Below are positions 25,554 to 33,625 of a DNA stretch of 64,000 bases, one piece after another (position 1 is the first letter of the stretch; every line of letters starts with the position of its first letter). Location: the NCBI RefSeq assembly GCF_020164595.1, contig NZ_JAIQZE010000006.1, forward strand, positions 97,456-161,455, written 5' to 3'. The notes beneath the pieces are model-generated. The model had not been told where the DNA came from. It did not search any database and saw nothing but the letters and a program-made list of their open reading frames with translations. Position numbers and translations under genes: made by a program. This stretch comes from Psychroflexus longus. Its GTDB lineage: Bacteria > Bacteroidota > Bacteroidia > Flavobacteriales > Flavobacteriaceae.

Positions 25554-25718
25554 ATGAGTATACTTAGAATCTTATTTGCCATCATTTTACCACCACTTGG
25601 AGTATTTCTTACAGTTGGGATACGCGGAGCTTTCTGGCTTAATATTTTGCTTACTCTTTTAGGTTTTGTCCCTGGCATAGTACATGCCATCTGGATCATT
25701 GCCAAAAACGACAACTAG
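25554..25718 (+). CDS. YqaE/Pmp3 family small membrane protein
   Basis: A 54-residue protein, MSILRILFAIILPPLG at the start and GIVHAIWIIAKNDN at the end, with two membrane helices joined by the loop VGIRGAFWLNI. The PPLGVFL and NILLTLLG-x-PG-x-x-HA pattern is the hallmark of the Pmp3/YqaE family, linked to membrane potential and salt or cold stress. The stop is 2 nt before the start of the broken exonuclease-phosphatase gene, so the two were probably an operon. Confidence 0.92.
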   Translation: MSILRILFAIILPPLGVFLTVGIRGAFWLNILLTLLGFVPGIVHAIWIIAKNDN

Positions 25719-25720
25719 TA

Positions 25721-26797
25721 ATGATTACTTTAATTGTTATTTATCAGGTCCTGATGTTTTTGTTTTCATTTGTGACTTTATTTCCAGTAAACCATTGGTT
25801 AGTTAGAGGTTTTGATTTTCCCAAAGTTCAATTATTGGTTTTGAGCTTCATGGGTTTATTTTTCGGTTTGTTTTTCTTCAAATTTGTAATTGTTTCTGAA
25901 TGGATTGGAATCATATGCGTTTCGCTGGCTATTTTATTTCATTGTACCAGAATCATTCTTTACAGTGTTCTCCATAAAAAGGAGGTTATTAAAACCATTC
26001 CCAAACATACTTCGACCTGCATAAGTATTTTGGTAAGTAATGTTCTAATTTCCAATAAAAATTATCAAAAATTACTGGACAGAATCAGAACTCACGATCC
26101 TGACCTTTTTCTTACTTTAGAAAGTGATACAAAATGGGAGAAGGAACTTCTACCCCTTGAAAAGATCTATCCTTTTAACGTCAAAATTTCACAAAATAAT
26201 TTCTACGGAATGCATTAATACTCTAAACATCATCTGGAAGACATAAAAATCAATCACTTTTTGAAAGAAAGCATTCCCTCAATCGAAGCTAATGTAAAGC
26301 TGAATGAAAATTGTAACATCAATTTGTACGCCTTGCACCCGGAACCACCAAGTCCAACCGAAGCTGAAACTTCTACCAACAGGGATGCTGAATTGCTAAT
26401 TGTTGCTAAACGTGTGAAAGAACTCGACGAACCCGTCATTGTATTTGGGGTTCTCAATGATGTCGCCTGGTCTAGAAGCACGAGATTATTTAGAAAAATA
26501 AGTGGACTTCTCGACCCCAGAATAGGACGTGGAAGATTCAGCACGTTTCATGCACAATACAACTTATTAAGATGGCCGCTTGACCATCTGTTCCATAGTA
26601 GTGATTTTAGTTTAAATGAAATTAAGGTGCTTCCCGATATAGGATCTGATCACTTCCCTATCTATGCAAAGCTGGAGATCAATGCCTTTGCAAAAGAAAT
26701 TCAACAAGAAAACGAAGCAACGTCTAAGGAAAAAGTAATGGCAGATGAAAACATAGAGAAGGCATTCCAAAAGACATTTGTAAAAATTCCTATATAA
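25721..26797 (+). pseudogene. Exonuclease-endonuclease-phosphatase family gene, broken by an in-frame stop
   Basis: Two frames in the same phase (165 codons, then 193 codons) are separated by a single TAA at 26216-26218. Read through, they give one protein of about 358 residues. It has three N-terminal membrane helices and an EEP domain ending in DHLFHSS and PDIGSDHFPIYAKL, just like the intact gene at 53.6-54.7 kb. The stop falls in NNFYGMH-stop-YSKHHLED, where a Leu (TTA) would fit. A second change supports decay: the catalytic Asp of the usual G-D-L-N-D motif is Val here (GTT at 26450-26452, FGVLNDVAWS). A sequencing error would not explain both. A separate C-terminal product from ATG 26261 would lack half of the active site. 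Confidence 0.85.
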
Positions 26798-26810
26798 AAG
26801 TGAACTGGCA

Positions 26811-26841
26811 TTGCAGTATAATTTACATAAAACTATATTTG
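26811..26841 (+). promoter_or_regulatory. dnaX promoter
   Basis: TTG (26811-26813) and TATATTTG (26834-26841) have a 20-nt spacer, a full Bacteroidetes promoter match. The -7 box ends 4 nt before the dnaX ATG, so the transcript would be leaderless or nearly so. Confidence 0.7.
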
Positions 26842-26845
26842 TAAT

Positions 26846-28675
26846 ATGGAACATTTTGTTGTCTCTGCCAGAAAATACAGACCCGAAACTTTTGAAGACG
26901 TTGTTGGCCAAAAAGCCATCACCAATACTTTGCTCAATGCCATAGACAACGATCATTTGGCTCAGGCTCTTTTGTTTACAGGACCTCGTGGGGTTGGCAA
27001 AACCTCTTGTGCTCGAATTCTAGCTAAGAAAATCAACCAGCAAGCCACCGATGACGAGACTACAGATTTTGCTTTCAATATTTTTGAGCTGGATGCAGCT
27101 TCCAACAATTCTGTTGATGACATCAGAAGTCTTACCGACCAGGTAAGGATTCCTCCTCAAACAGGAAAATATAAGGTTTATATTATCGATGAGGTCCATA
27201 TGCTTTCCCAGGCGGCCTTCAATGCATTTTTGAAGACTCTTGAAGAACCCCCCAAACATGCTATTTTTATATTAGCAACTACCGAAAAGCACAAAATCAT
27301 TCCTACGATTTTATCGCGATGTCAAATATTTGATTTTAAACGAATCACCGTTGGCGACATTAAAGAACATCTGGCTAAAATAGCTGAAAAAGAGGGAGTC
27401 AATACAGATGAAGATGCATTGCACATCATAGCGCAGAAGGCTGATGGAGCCATGCGTGATGCTTTATCAACTTACGACAGAGTAGTTAGCTTTAGTGGGA
27501 ACAATTTGACCAGAGAGGCTGTTACTGAAAACCTAAACGTCTTAGATTACGATACCTTTTTCAGAACGACAGATTTGTTGCTTGAAAATAACATCCCAGA
27601 AGCTTTAATTTATTTTAATGAAATCCTAGCTAAAGGATTTGATGGTCAGCATTTTATCGCCGGTTTAGCTTCTCACTTTAGAGACTTGATGGTTTCCAAA
27701 AATCAGCAGACGATTACTTTGCTTGAAGTTGGTGAGCGTACCAAAACCAAATATTTTGAGCAATCGAAAGCGACTTCATATACATTTTTACAGGAAGGAA
27801 TTGATTTGGCCAATTCCTGTGACTTCAACTACAAATTGAGTCAGAATCAACGTTTACACGTCGAGCTTTGTTTGATGAAACTGGCTTCACTTACTGATCC
27901 AAATTCACCAGAAAAAAAAAAGACTAAACACCACATCTTAAGTCCGAAAGAAGTCAAAGAAGCTTCTACCGGCTTTTCCAACCCCTCTGTTAAAGAGGAA
28001 ACTTCAGAAAAATATACTGAAAAAGCATCAGATGAACGCAAAGTTGAACCTGAAGAAAAAACTTTAGATTCTTCTCCAACTGAGGACGCAGACATGAAAT
28101 CAACTGAAGCTGAAAGCTCACCAACTGAAACCATTAAACCAACGGAGGCAAAATCAGTAGAAAAAAAAATAGCTGAAGAACCTCGGGAAAAAATAAAACC
28201 TTCGCTTACCAACCTACCAAAAAAGGTAAATGGTCTGTCCATAAAAAGCATTCAGGAAAAAAAACGACTTAAGGAACAGCAGACTAAAGATAAGCCCGAA
28301 GAGGAACAATTGACGGCAGAATTTACTGAAGAGGATATGCTTAACGCTTGGAACGATTATATGCAGGTGTTGAGTGGTAATGGAAGTAAAATTGTGGCGT
28401 CTGTGATGGGAACCTCAAAGCCAAAACTCGATGGACATGTTATAAAATTGGAGCTTCCAAATGAATCTATGAAATTGAATTTGATTCAAGATCAGGGTGA
28501 ACTGATGAGGTTTTTGAAAGACAAATTGCAAAATACATCTATAAGTCTTGATATCTCTGTGAACCATAAATCTGAAAAGAAATACGTCTACACTCCCCGT
28601 GAGAAATTTGAAAAATTGAGGGAAAAAAATCCAAATTTGGAATTATTAAGAACCACATTTGACCTAGATATATAA
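26846..28675 (+). CDS. dnaX: DNA polymerase III gamma/tau subunit
   Basis: The 609-residue clamp-loader ATPase has Walker A GPRGVGKT at 46-53, Walker B VYIIDEVH at 111-118, sensor LATTE and SRCQIF near 150-160, the collar domain to about residue 350, an acidic/basic linker (about 350-480) rich in E, K, S and T, and a C-terminal tau-type domain. The four zinc-binding cysteines of most DnaX proteins are absent: between the P-loop helix and ELDAASNNS there is only a short cysteine-free stretch. Poly-A tracts of 10, 9 and 8 bases lie in the linker (27912, 28161, 28257); each has an early stop in the shifted frame. It is followed by miaE after 2 nt. Confidence 0.95.
   Translation: MEHFVVSARKYRPETFEDVVGQKAITNTLLNAIDNDHLAQALLFTGPRGVGKTSCARILAKKINQQATDDETTDFAFNIFELDAASNNSVDDIRSLTDQVRIPPQTGKYKVYIIDEVHMLSQAAFNAFLKTLEEPPKHAIFILATTEKHKIIPTILSRCQIFDFKRITVGDIKEHLAKIAEKEGVNTDEDALHIIAQKADGAMRDALSTYDRVVSFSGNNLTREAVTENLNVLDYDTFFRTTDLLLENNIPEALIYFNEILAKGFDGQHFIAGLASHFRDLMVSKNQQTITLLEVGERTKTKYFEQSKATSYTFLQEGIDLANSCDFNYKLSQNQRLHVELCLMKLASLTDPNSPEKKKTKHHILSPKEVKEASTGFSNPSVKEETSEKYTEKASDERKVEPEEKTLDSSPTEDADMKSTEAESSPTETIKPTEAKSVEKKIAEEPREKIKPSLTNLPKKVNGLSIKSIQEKKRLKEQQTKDKPEEEQLTAEFTEEDMLNAWNDYMQVLSGNGSKIVASVMGTSKPKLDGHVIKLELPNESMKLNLIQDQGELMRFLKDKLQNTSISLDISVNHKSEKKYVYTPREKFEKLREKNPNLELLRTTFDLDI
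27912..27921 (+). promoter_or_regulatory. Possible slippage site in dnaX (A10)
   Basis: Ten A residues within codons 356-359 (E-K-K-K), just after the ATPase/collar region. One extra A, or a -1 ribosome shift, would lead to Lys-Asp and TAA at 27925-27927, giving a gamma-like product of about 360 residues. Known precedents are -1 frameshifting in E. coli dnaX and transcription slippage in Thermus dnaX; here it is a prediction. Confidence 0.5.
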
Positions 28676-28677
28676 TT

Positions 28678-29262
28678 ATGCTTGGACTAAAATTACCTAC
28701 AGACCCAAGATGGGCCAATATTGCTGAAAAAAATATTGATGAGATCTTAATCGACCATGCTTACTGCGAACAAAAAGCGGCATCTACAGCTATTTCATTG
28801 ATCGTTTCCTTTCCTGAATACACAGAACTTGTAACGGCCATGACGGAATTGGTACAGGAAGAAATGAGTCATTTTAAAATGGTACATGATTTATTGAAAG
28901 AAAAGAATATCCCACTGGGCAGAGATCGCAAAGACAACTATGTAGCAAAGCTGGTCACTTTTTTTCCAAAAGGAGGGAGCCGGCAGACTCAACTTGCCCA
29001 TCGCCTACTTTACGCGGCCTTGATTGAAGCCAGAAGCTGTGAACGCTTTAGACTATTGTCTGAAGAATTGAATGACGAAAAATTAAGACGCTTCTACCGA
29101 AAGTTGATGATCAGTGAAGCCAATCATTACACCATGTTTTTGAAATTTGCACGACAATATCATGATGTAGAAGAAGTCAACCAAAAATGGTCTGACCTGT
29201 TGGATTATGAAGCCAAAATCCTTGAATCCTTTCAGGAAGGCGCTTCGGTTCACGGATGGTAA
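28678..29262 (+). CDS. miaE: tRNA-(ms2io6A) hydroxylase
   Basis: The 194-residue diiron helical-bundle enzyme hydroxylates the isopentenyl chain of ms2i6A37 in tRNAs reading U-start codons. It begins LGLKLPTDPRWANIA, the typical MiaE opening. The metal ligands are visible as E in YCEQKAAS, EEMSHF, EARSCERF and SEANHYTMF. It is co-transcribed with dnaX (2-nt gap) and ends before a bidirectional terminator. Confidence 0.92.
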   Translation: MLGLKLPTDPRWANIAEKNIDEILIDHAYCEQKAASTAISLIVSFPEYTELVTAMTELVQEEMSHFKMVHDLLKEKNIPLGRDRKDNYVAKLVTFFPKGGSRQTQLAHRLLYAALIEARSCERFRLLSEELNDEKLRRFYRKLMISEANHYTMFLKFARQYHDVEEVNQKWSDLLDYEAKILESFQEGASVHGW

Positions 29263-29304
29263 TCTAGTTTATTGTTTACTGTACTCCTTGGTTGGTTTAA
29301 AAAT

Positions 29305-29342
29305 AAAAATGCAGTAAGCTTAGAACTTACTGCATTTTTTTA
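29305..29342. terminator. Bidirectional terminator between miaE and aldo-keto reductase gene
   Basis: A 12-bp perfect stem (29307-29318 with 29326-29337, core GCAGTAAG/CTTACTGC) around a 7-nt loop, with A and T tracts on either side. It serves both convergent genes. Confidence 0.9.
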
Positions 29343-29373
29343 ATTGTTGAATAATATCAAGTGTATTGAAAGC

Positions 29374-30324
29374 TTACTCATCAAACACATTGGAATATTT
29401 ACCATCTGAGGTTTCAAAGAATTTACCGTTGACGTATCTGTAATGTTTATTTATTTCGCTGAATTTCTTCATATCATCAGCATCTAAATTCACATCTTGA
29501 CTTTTGAAGTTTTGTTCGATTCTTTCCTCATTGGTTGATTTTGGAATGGTAATCACATCGCGTTCTGCATGAAATTGAATTAGCACTTGAGCTGGAGACG
29601 CATTGTGCTTTTCAGCAATGGCTTTTACTACCTCATTATCCAACAAAGTAGGTTCATCATCTGCTTTCATTTGTTCTGTTCGATCCTGACTTCCCAATGG
29701 CGAATAGGCTGTAACAAGAATACCATTATCCTGACAAAACTTAATCAACTCGTTTTGGTGTAAGTAAGGATGGGATTCTATTTGATTCATTTCCGGTACA
29801 AAATCAGTTTGTTCCATCAAATCACTTAACTTTTTCTCACTGAAATTGGATACGCCTACATGGCTCACTAAGTTTTTCTTTTTAAGATTTACCATAGCTT
29901 CCCATGTTTCCTTAATAGGAACTTCTTCAAGCGACAAATAATCCTCATCTGACTCTGGAAATCCTTCCAGTCCAGATTTGAAAGCTACCGGCCAGTGCAT
30001 GAGATATAAATCCAGATAATCGAGTTGTAAATCCTTAAGGGTTTGCTCCAGAGCTGGCTTTACGTCTTCCTTGCGGTGAGCGTTATTCCAAAGTTTTGAT
30101 GTAATAAAAACATCGCTTCTTTTGATGTTGCCTTCGTCAAATATTTCCTTCAGTGCTTCCCCAACCTCTTTTTCGTTACCATAAACTGCAGCACAGTCTA
30201 TGTGTCTGTAGCCTATATTAAGAGCGTGTTTTACTGCTTTTTTGACTTTGCCTGGTTCAGACTTCCAGGTTCCAAGTCCGATGGTATCGATTTGATCGTT
30301 ATTATTGAAATTAAGTGTTTTCAT
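29374..30324 (-). CDS. Aldo-keto reductase
   Basis: A 316-residue TIM-barrel NADPH reductase. The catalytic set is visible: Asp and Tyr in HIDCAAVYGNE, Lys in TSKLW and His in YLMHWPV. The C-terminal IPKSTNEERIEQN binds the coenzyme. It resembles the AKR group that reduces sugars or aldehydes; the substrate is unknown. The upstream 9-bp inverted repeat (30328-30362) may be a regulatory site. The acyltransferase gene ends 73 nt upstream on the same strand. Confidence 0.92.
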   Translation of the reverse strand: MKTLNFNNNDQIDTIGLGTWKSEPGKVKKAVKHALNIGYRHIDCAAVYGNEKEVGEALKEIFDEGNIKRSDVFITSKLWNNAHRKEDVKPALEQTLKDLQLDYLDLYLMHWPVAFKSGLEGFPESDEDYLSLEEVPIKETWEAMVNLKKKNLVSHVGVSNFSEKKLSDLMEQTDFVPEMNQIESHPYLHQNELIKFCQDNGILVTAYSPLGSQDRTEQMKADDEPTLLDNEVVKAIAEKHNASPAQVLIQFHAERDVITIPKSTNEERIEQNFKSQDVNLDADDMKKFSEINKHYRYVNGKFFETSDGKYSNVFDE

Positions 30325-30327
30325 AGT

Positions 30328-30362
30328 ATTTAGTTTTGTTTAAAGATAAATTTAAACTAAAT
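30328..30362. promoter_or_regulatory. Inverted repeat upstream of aldo-keto reductase gene
   Basis: ATTTAGTTT (30328-30336) and AAACTAAAT (30354-30362) are a perfect 9-bp repeat with a 17-nt spacer, starting 4 nt before the start codon on the minus strand. Candidate operator; AT-rich composition weakens the case. Confidence 0.35.
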
Positions 30363-30396
30363 AATATCAAATTTGAAAAAGGGCTTTAGTTAAGAT

Positions 30397-31257
30397 TTAA
30401 CTCTCCTTTTCATTTTTCTTGTCTTTTTTCTTAGGTGGTTTTTCTGCTTTATAGTCAGAACTGTAGCGTCTTTGCTCATTAAGGGATTCATGAGCTTTTA
30501 TCTCACTTTCAGGTATGACCTTCAGAAAAGTCGGATGTTGCTCAATGGCATATTCAATTTTTTCAATGATACTTTCCACTTCCTCATTGTCATAATCAAT
30601 TTCAAGTGGCTCTTTAATTACCATAGACTGGAGAATATTCCTCTTTTTAATACGAATACCCTTTTTATCAAAAGATCGTCTAAACCCATCTATAACAATA
30701 GGAACAACTATTGGCTTATATTTTTTAATGATAAACGCTGTCCCTTTTCTGATAGGTTTCCAGGGTTTTGTAGTTCCTTGTGGAAAGGTTATAACCCAAC
30801 CATCATCGAGAGCCTTTCCTATATTGGAGATATCACTCATTTTAACCTGGCGGTTCACACTTTTACCATCTGCTCTCCAGGTTCTATCTATACTTACAGA
30901 GCCTGCATAAGCAAGAACTTTTGGCAATAAACCTTTTTTCATAGTTTCTGCAGCAGCTACATAATAGATGTTAAGTTTTGGATCCCATAAGTATCCAACA
31001 TTTTTAATATTATCGACTCTACCACTCAGTGAGGCATTAAACACATGATACATTGCAACTACATCTGCGAAGTATGTTTGATGGTTAGAAACGAAAAGAA
31101 CATTCCTATCTGGCAAATCTTTTATGATAGAAGACCCCTCAATCTGAAGGTCATTAAACCCCTGATAGCGTTGATGAGTAAGTCCTCCCATAATCCTTAT
31201 CAGCCATTTTTTTATAAATAAATAATGTCCAAAAGGATTTTTCTTTAATAAGCCCAT
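30397..31257 (-). CDS. Glycerolipid acyltransferase (PlsC-like)
   Basis: The 286-residue protein belongs to the lysophospholipid acyltransferase group. Motif I is SNHQTYFADVV, motif III FPQGTTKPWKPIRKG, and motif IV VPIVIDGF. Unusually, His and Asp of motif I are separated by five residues, where the family norm is HX4D. The C-terminal 45 residues are very basic and acidic (KPPKKKDKKNEK), with no membrane segment there. It probably acylates a lysolipid in membrane lipid synthesis, but could act on another lipid acceptor. The Nudix gene ends 40 nt upstream on the same strand. Confidence 0.8.
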   Translation of the reverse strand: MGLLKKNPFGHYLFIKKWLIRIMGGLTHQRYQGFNDLQIEGSSIIKDLPDRNVLFVSNHQTYFADVVAMYHVFNASLSGRVDNIKNVGYLWDPKLNIYYVAAAETMKKGLLPKVLAYAGSVSIDRTWRADGKSVNRQVKMSDISNIGKALDDGWVITFPQGTTKPWKPIRKGTAFIIKKYKPIVVPIVIDGFRRSFDKKGIRIKKRNILQSMVIKEPLEIDYDNEEVESIIEKIEYAIEQHPTFLKVIPESEIKAHESLNEQRRYSSDYKAEKPPKKKDKKNEKES

Positions 31258-31297
31258 ATCTTAAAAACGTTGATTACAAATATAGGGTTTTATAGAT

Positions 31298-31936
31298 TTA
31301 TCCTAATCTATAGAAGAGTTCTCGTATTTCGCTTAATATCATAGCAGTAGCTCCCCAAACTACGTGTCCATCAAAATTATAAGCTGGAACTTCTACATTT
31401 TTTGCATAAGAAGCATCAATAATTTCTTTCTTGAAGTTGGCTTTATCCAGACATAAAGAAAGTGGTAGTTCTATCAAATTTTCAACTTCGCTTTGCTGCA
31501 AAACGAAAATAGGCTCAAAATCTATAATGCTTAAAAAAGGATGAACTAAAAAATTTGAGGGTGGTATGTACAACTCTGTAAGAGGCTTTATAATTTGAAT
31601 GCTATTGGCCGAAACACCTATTTCTTCTTCTGTTTCTCTTAGCGCCGTTTCCATCAAGTTTTTATCCACATCCTCCACTCGCCCACCAGGAAAGCCTATT
31701 TGATTGGAATGTACTCCCTTGTAGGTTTTTCTAAGAATAAAAGCCATATAAGCTTTCCCGTCTTTTGGGTAAAGGAGTGATAGTACTCCTGCATAATTCG
31801 GATCTTTACCATTTAAGTTGAGATGTTTAAGCTCATCTCGACGAGATAAAGGTGCAAGATCGTAATGAAAACTTTCGCCAGGAAGTTCTATTTTCTTTAA
31901 TTTTGAAACCAAATCTGTCAGCGATGAAAAGTCCAT
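31298..31936 (-). CDS. Nudix hydrolase (CoA-pyrophosphatase-like)
   Basis: The 212-residue protein has the Nudix box G-x5-E-x7-REUxEExGU: GGRVEDVDKNLMETALRETE starts it and EEIGV closes it. An upstream segment (RKTYKGVHSNQIGFPGG) fits the CoA-diphosphatase branch (NudL-like), which cleaves CoA to phosphopantetheine and ADP derivatives. An ATG at 31996 would add 20 residues, but 31936 (MDFSSLTDLVSKLKK) is the natural start and has a -7-like box (minus TATCTTTG, 31983-31990) upstream. This start overlaps the divergent cyclophilin start by 13 nt. Confidence 0.88.
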   Translation of the reverse strand: MDFSSLTDLVSKLKKIELPGESFHYDLAPLSRRDELKHLNLNGKDPNYAGVLSLLYPKDGKAYMAFILRKTYKGVHSNQIGFPGGRVEDVDKNLMETALRETEEEIGVSANSIQIIKPLTELYIPPSNFLVHPFLSIIDFEPIFVLQQSEVENLIELPLSLCLDKANFKKEIIDASYAKNVEVPAYNFDGHVVWGATAMILSEIRELFYRLG

Positions 31937-31990
31937 TTTATATCTTATGTCTATTAACAATTCTACTTTCTTGTAAAGAAAACAAAGATA
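31898..31990. promoter_or_regulatory. Interlocked promoter region of Nudix and cyclophilin genes
   Basis: The plus -7 candidate TAATTTTG (31898-31905) lies inside the Nudix coding region and would drive the cyclophilin (ATG 31924). The minus -7 candidate TATCTTTG (31983-31990) lies inside the cyclophilin coding region and would drive Nudix (ATG 31936). No -33 TTG at the right spacing is seen for either, so both are tentative. Confidence 0.35.
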
Positions 31991-32640
31991 ATTCAACTAA
32001 AAAATCTAAAGCTGAGAAAGATACAATTGCAAAAAAAATTGAAGTTAATATTCCCTCAAACGGTGAAACAGATCGGGATTTATCTAAAATAAAATATTTA
32101 GAACAGGAAGAATTTATTCCTTTTATGAAGGAGTATGCAAAGGATAATCAGGAATCGATTGTCGATGTAGAAACCGATTTTGGCACTTTTACAATTCAAT
32201 TATTCCCAGAACCTGTTCTTCATAAAGCCAACTTCCTAAGACTCGCCAAACTCGGTTATTTTGATACGACAGTGTTTCATAGAGTTGACGATAATTTTGT
32301 TATACAAGGTGGAAACAGTGATAGGATGGCGACTTACCAGTTCAGAAAAGCCGTAGGAAGTTATTTGATCCCAAATGAATTCAACAAAAAATATCCTCAT
32401 GATTATGGCGTTGTATCGGCAGCAAAATATGCAGATCAAAATGTAAGTAATGCCTCTTCTCCTTTTGAATTTTTTGTAGTCACAAAACCTGATGGAGCTT
32501 ATCATCTAGATGAGGACCACACGGTATTTGGAAAAGTTATCAAGGGAATGGACGTCGTCGAAAAAATAGATGATTTAGAAACTGACGAAAGTGAGTGGCC
32601 TTTGAGAAATGTAGGAATGGTTGCGAAAGTTAAGAGATAG
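31924..32640 (+). CDS. Cyclophilin-type peptidyl-prolyl isomerase lipoprotein
   Basis: The 238-residue protein starts with MKSPFYILCLLTILLSC, a lipoprotein signal (Cys17), which fixes the start at 31924 rather than 31852. A charged linker follows, then a cyclophilin domain (about 85-238) with FHRVDDNFVIQGGNSDRM, SSPFEFFVV and DEDHTVFGKVIKGMDVVEKI. The first Arg of FHRV and the Phe/Gln of FVIQGG fit the active site. It likely helps fold envelope proteins in the periplasm. Its start overlaps the Nudix start by 13 nt in opposite direction. Confidence 0.9.
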   Translation: MKSPFYILCLLTILLSCKENKDNSTKKSKAEKDTIAKKIEVNIPSNGETDRDLSKIKYLEQEEFIPFMKEYAKDNQESIVDVETDFGTFTIQLFPEPVLHKANFLRLAKLGYFDTTVFHRVDDNFVIQGGNSDRMATYQFRKAVGSYLIPNEFNKKYPHDYGVVSAAKYADQNVSNASSPFEFFVVTKPDGAYHLDEDHTVFGKVIKGMDVVEKIDDLETDESEWPLRNVGMVAKVKR

Positions 32641-32696
32641 AGAAAAAGATTTTATTCTTGTAAATACCTTAAAATGAATGTTTTGAGATTATATTA

Positions 32697-33499
32697 TTAT
32701 TTTTGAATTGTTAAGTAGAAATTAAATGCATGAATCTTTTTTTTATTCTCTGTTTCTAACGTGCTCCATGTATTTTTTTCATCAAATACCGGTTTAAAAA
32801 AACTATCGTGTAGATCTGTAGTTTTATATAAGCCTATTTTTATATTTTTTTGATTTTCTGCTTTTGAAAGATTGAAAATTTCGATTCCTAAATAATAATT
32901 TCCTTTCTTTAATTGGATATCATAATGCATCAAATCAATGGTTAAAAACTGTTCATTTGGTCTCATTTTTAAAACAATATTTTTATTCAAAATGTTACGA
33001 CCCGGTTTTAATTCTTCATCCATATCAAATATCAATATCCTATAATCCTTCTCCATATAATTATTTTGAATATCAAAATGTGCCTTTATAATTGAAACAT
33101 TATTATCAAGCATGATTTTTTTTGCAAAAATTGTACTTCTAGACGTCGAGCTAAATCCTGCATACAATTTGACTTTACGATTACCAAATAATAGTTTTTT
33201 GTTGGATTTAATGACTATCTCATCTAAATCCATAACCTTAGGTTTTAGTAAAATAGTATCTCCTCGGATTGATATTTTTTTATGTTCATAGCCTATACTG
33301 GATATCGAAATCTTTTTAATATTATCAGGTAGTAAAAAAAACCGTTTTTATCTGAATATGTACCTTCGCTTAAACCTATAAACGCAATGTTTGCGTATTC
33401 TATTGGTTTTTTCGATAATGAATCCAAAATGTAAAGTTTATTTTGTGCGTAAAAACTTAAATTAACTGTTAGGAAAATGAATAGAATGTATTTTTTCAT
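32697..33499 (-). pseudogene. Carboxypeptidase-regulatory-like domain protein, frameshifted
   Basis: From ATG 33499 the frame gives a signal peptide (KKYILFIFLTVNLSFYAQ) and the start of a CarboxypepD_reg-like domain (IEYANIAFIGLSEGTYSDKNGFF). It then derails after eight T (plus A8, 33334-33341) and stops at 33293. Adding one base to that tract restores a continuous frame (LLPDNIKKISISSIGYEH, then LLKPKVMDLDEIVIKSNKK) to the stop at 32697, about 267 residues in all. The tail region (YAGFSSTSRSTIFAKKI) is an unknown beta-rich domain. A homopolymer frameshift may be true decay, polymerase slippage (which could still give some product) or a sequencing error. Confidence 0.8.
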
Positions 33500-33625
33500 A
33501 TCAATAAAGACTTAAGTTTCAAACATATGTATTAAGAAGAAAGTTATGTCTCTTTCTTATTTTTGACTTTCAGAAATAGTTTATTTTCAAAAATTGAATT
33601 TATAAGAGAACTAAAATATGGGATT

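Noticed and set aside
28010..28180. Repeat-like SPTE/TEAE segments in dnaX
   Set aside because: The similarity is only low-complexity acidic linker sequence; no exact DNA repeat unit.
31852..31923. Upstream start for the cyclophilin lipoprotein
   Set aside because: The added 24 residues would hide the lipoprotein signal, which must be at the N-terminus.
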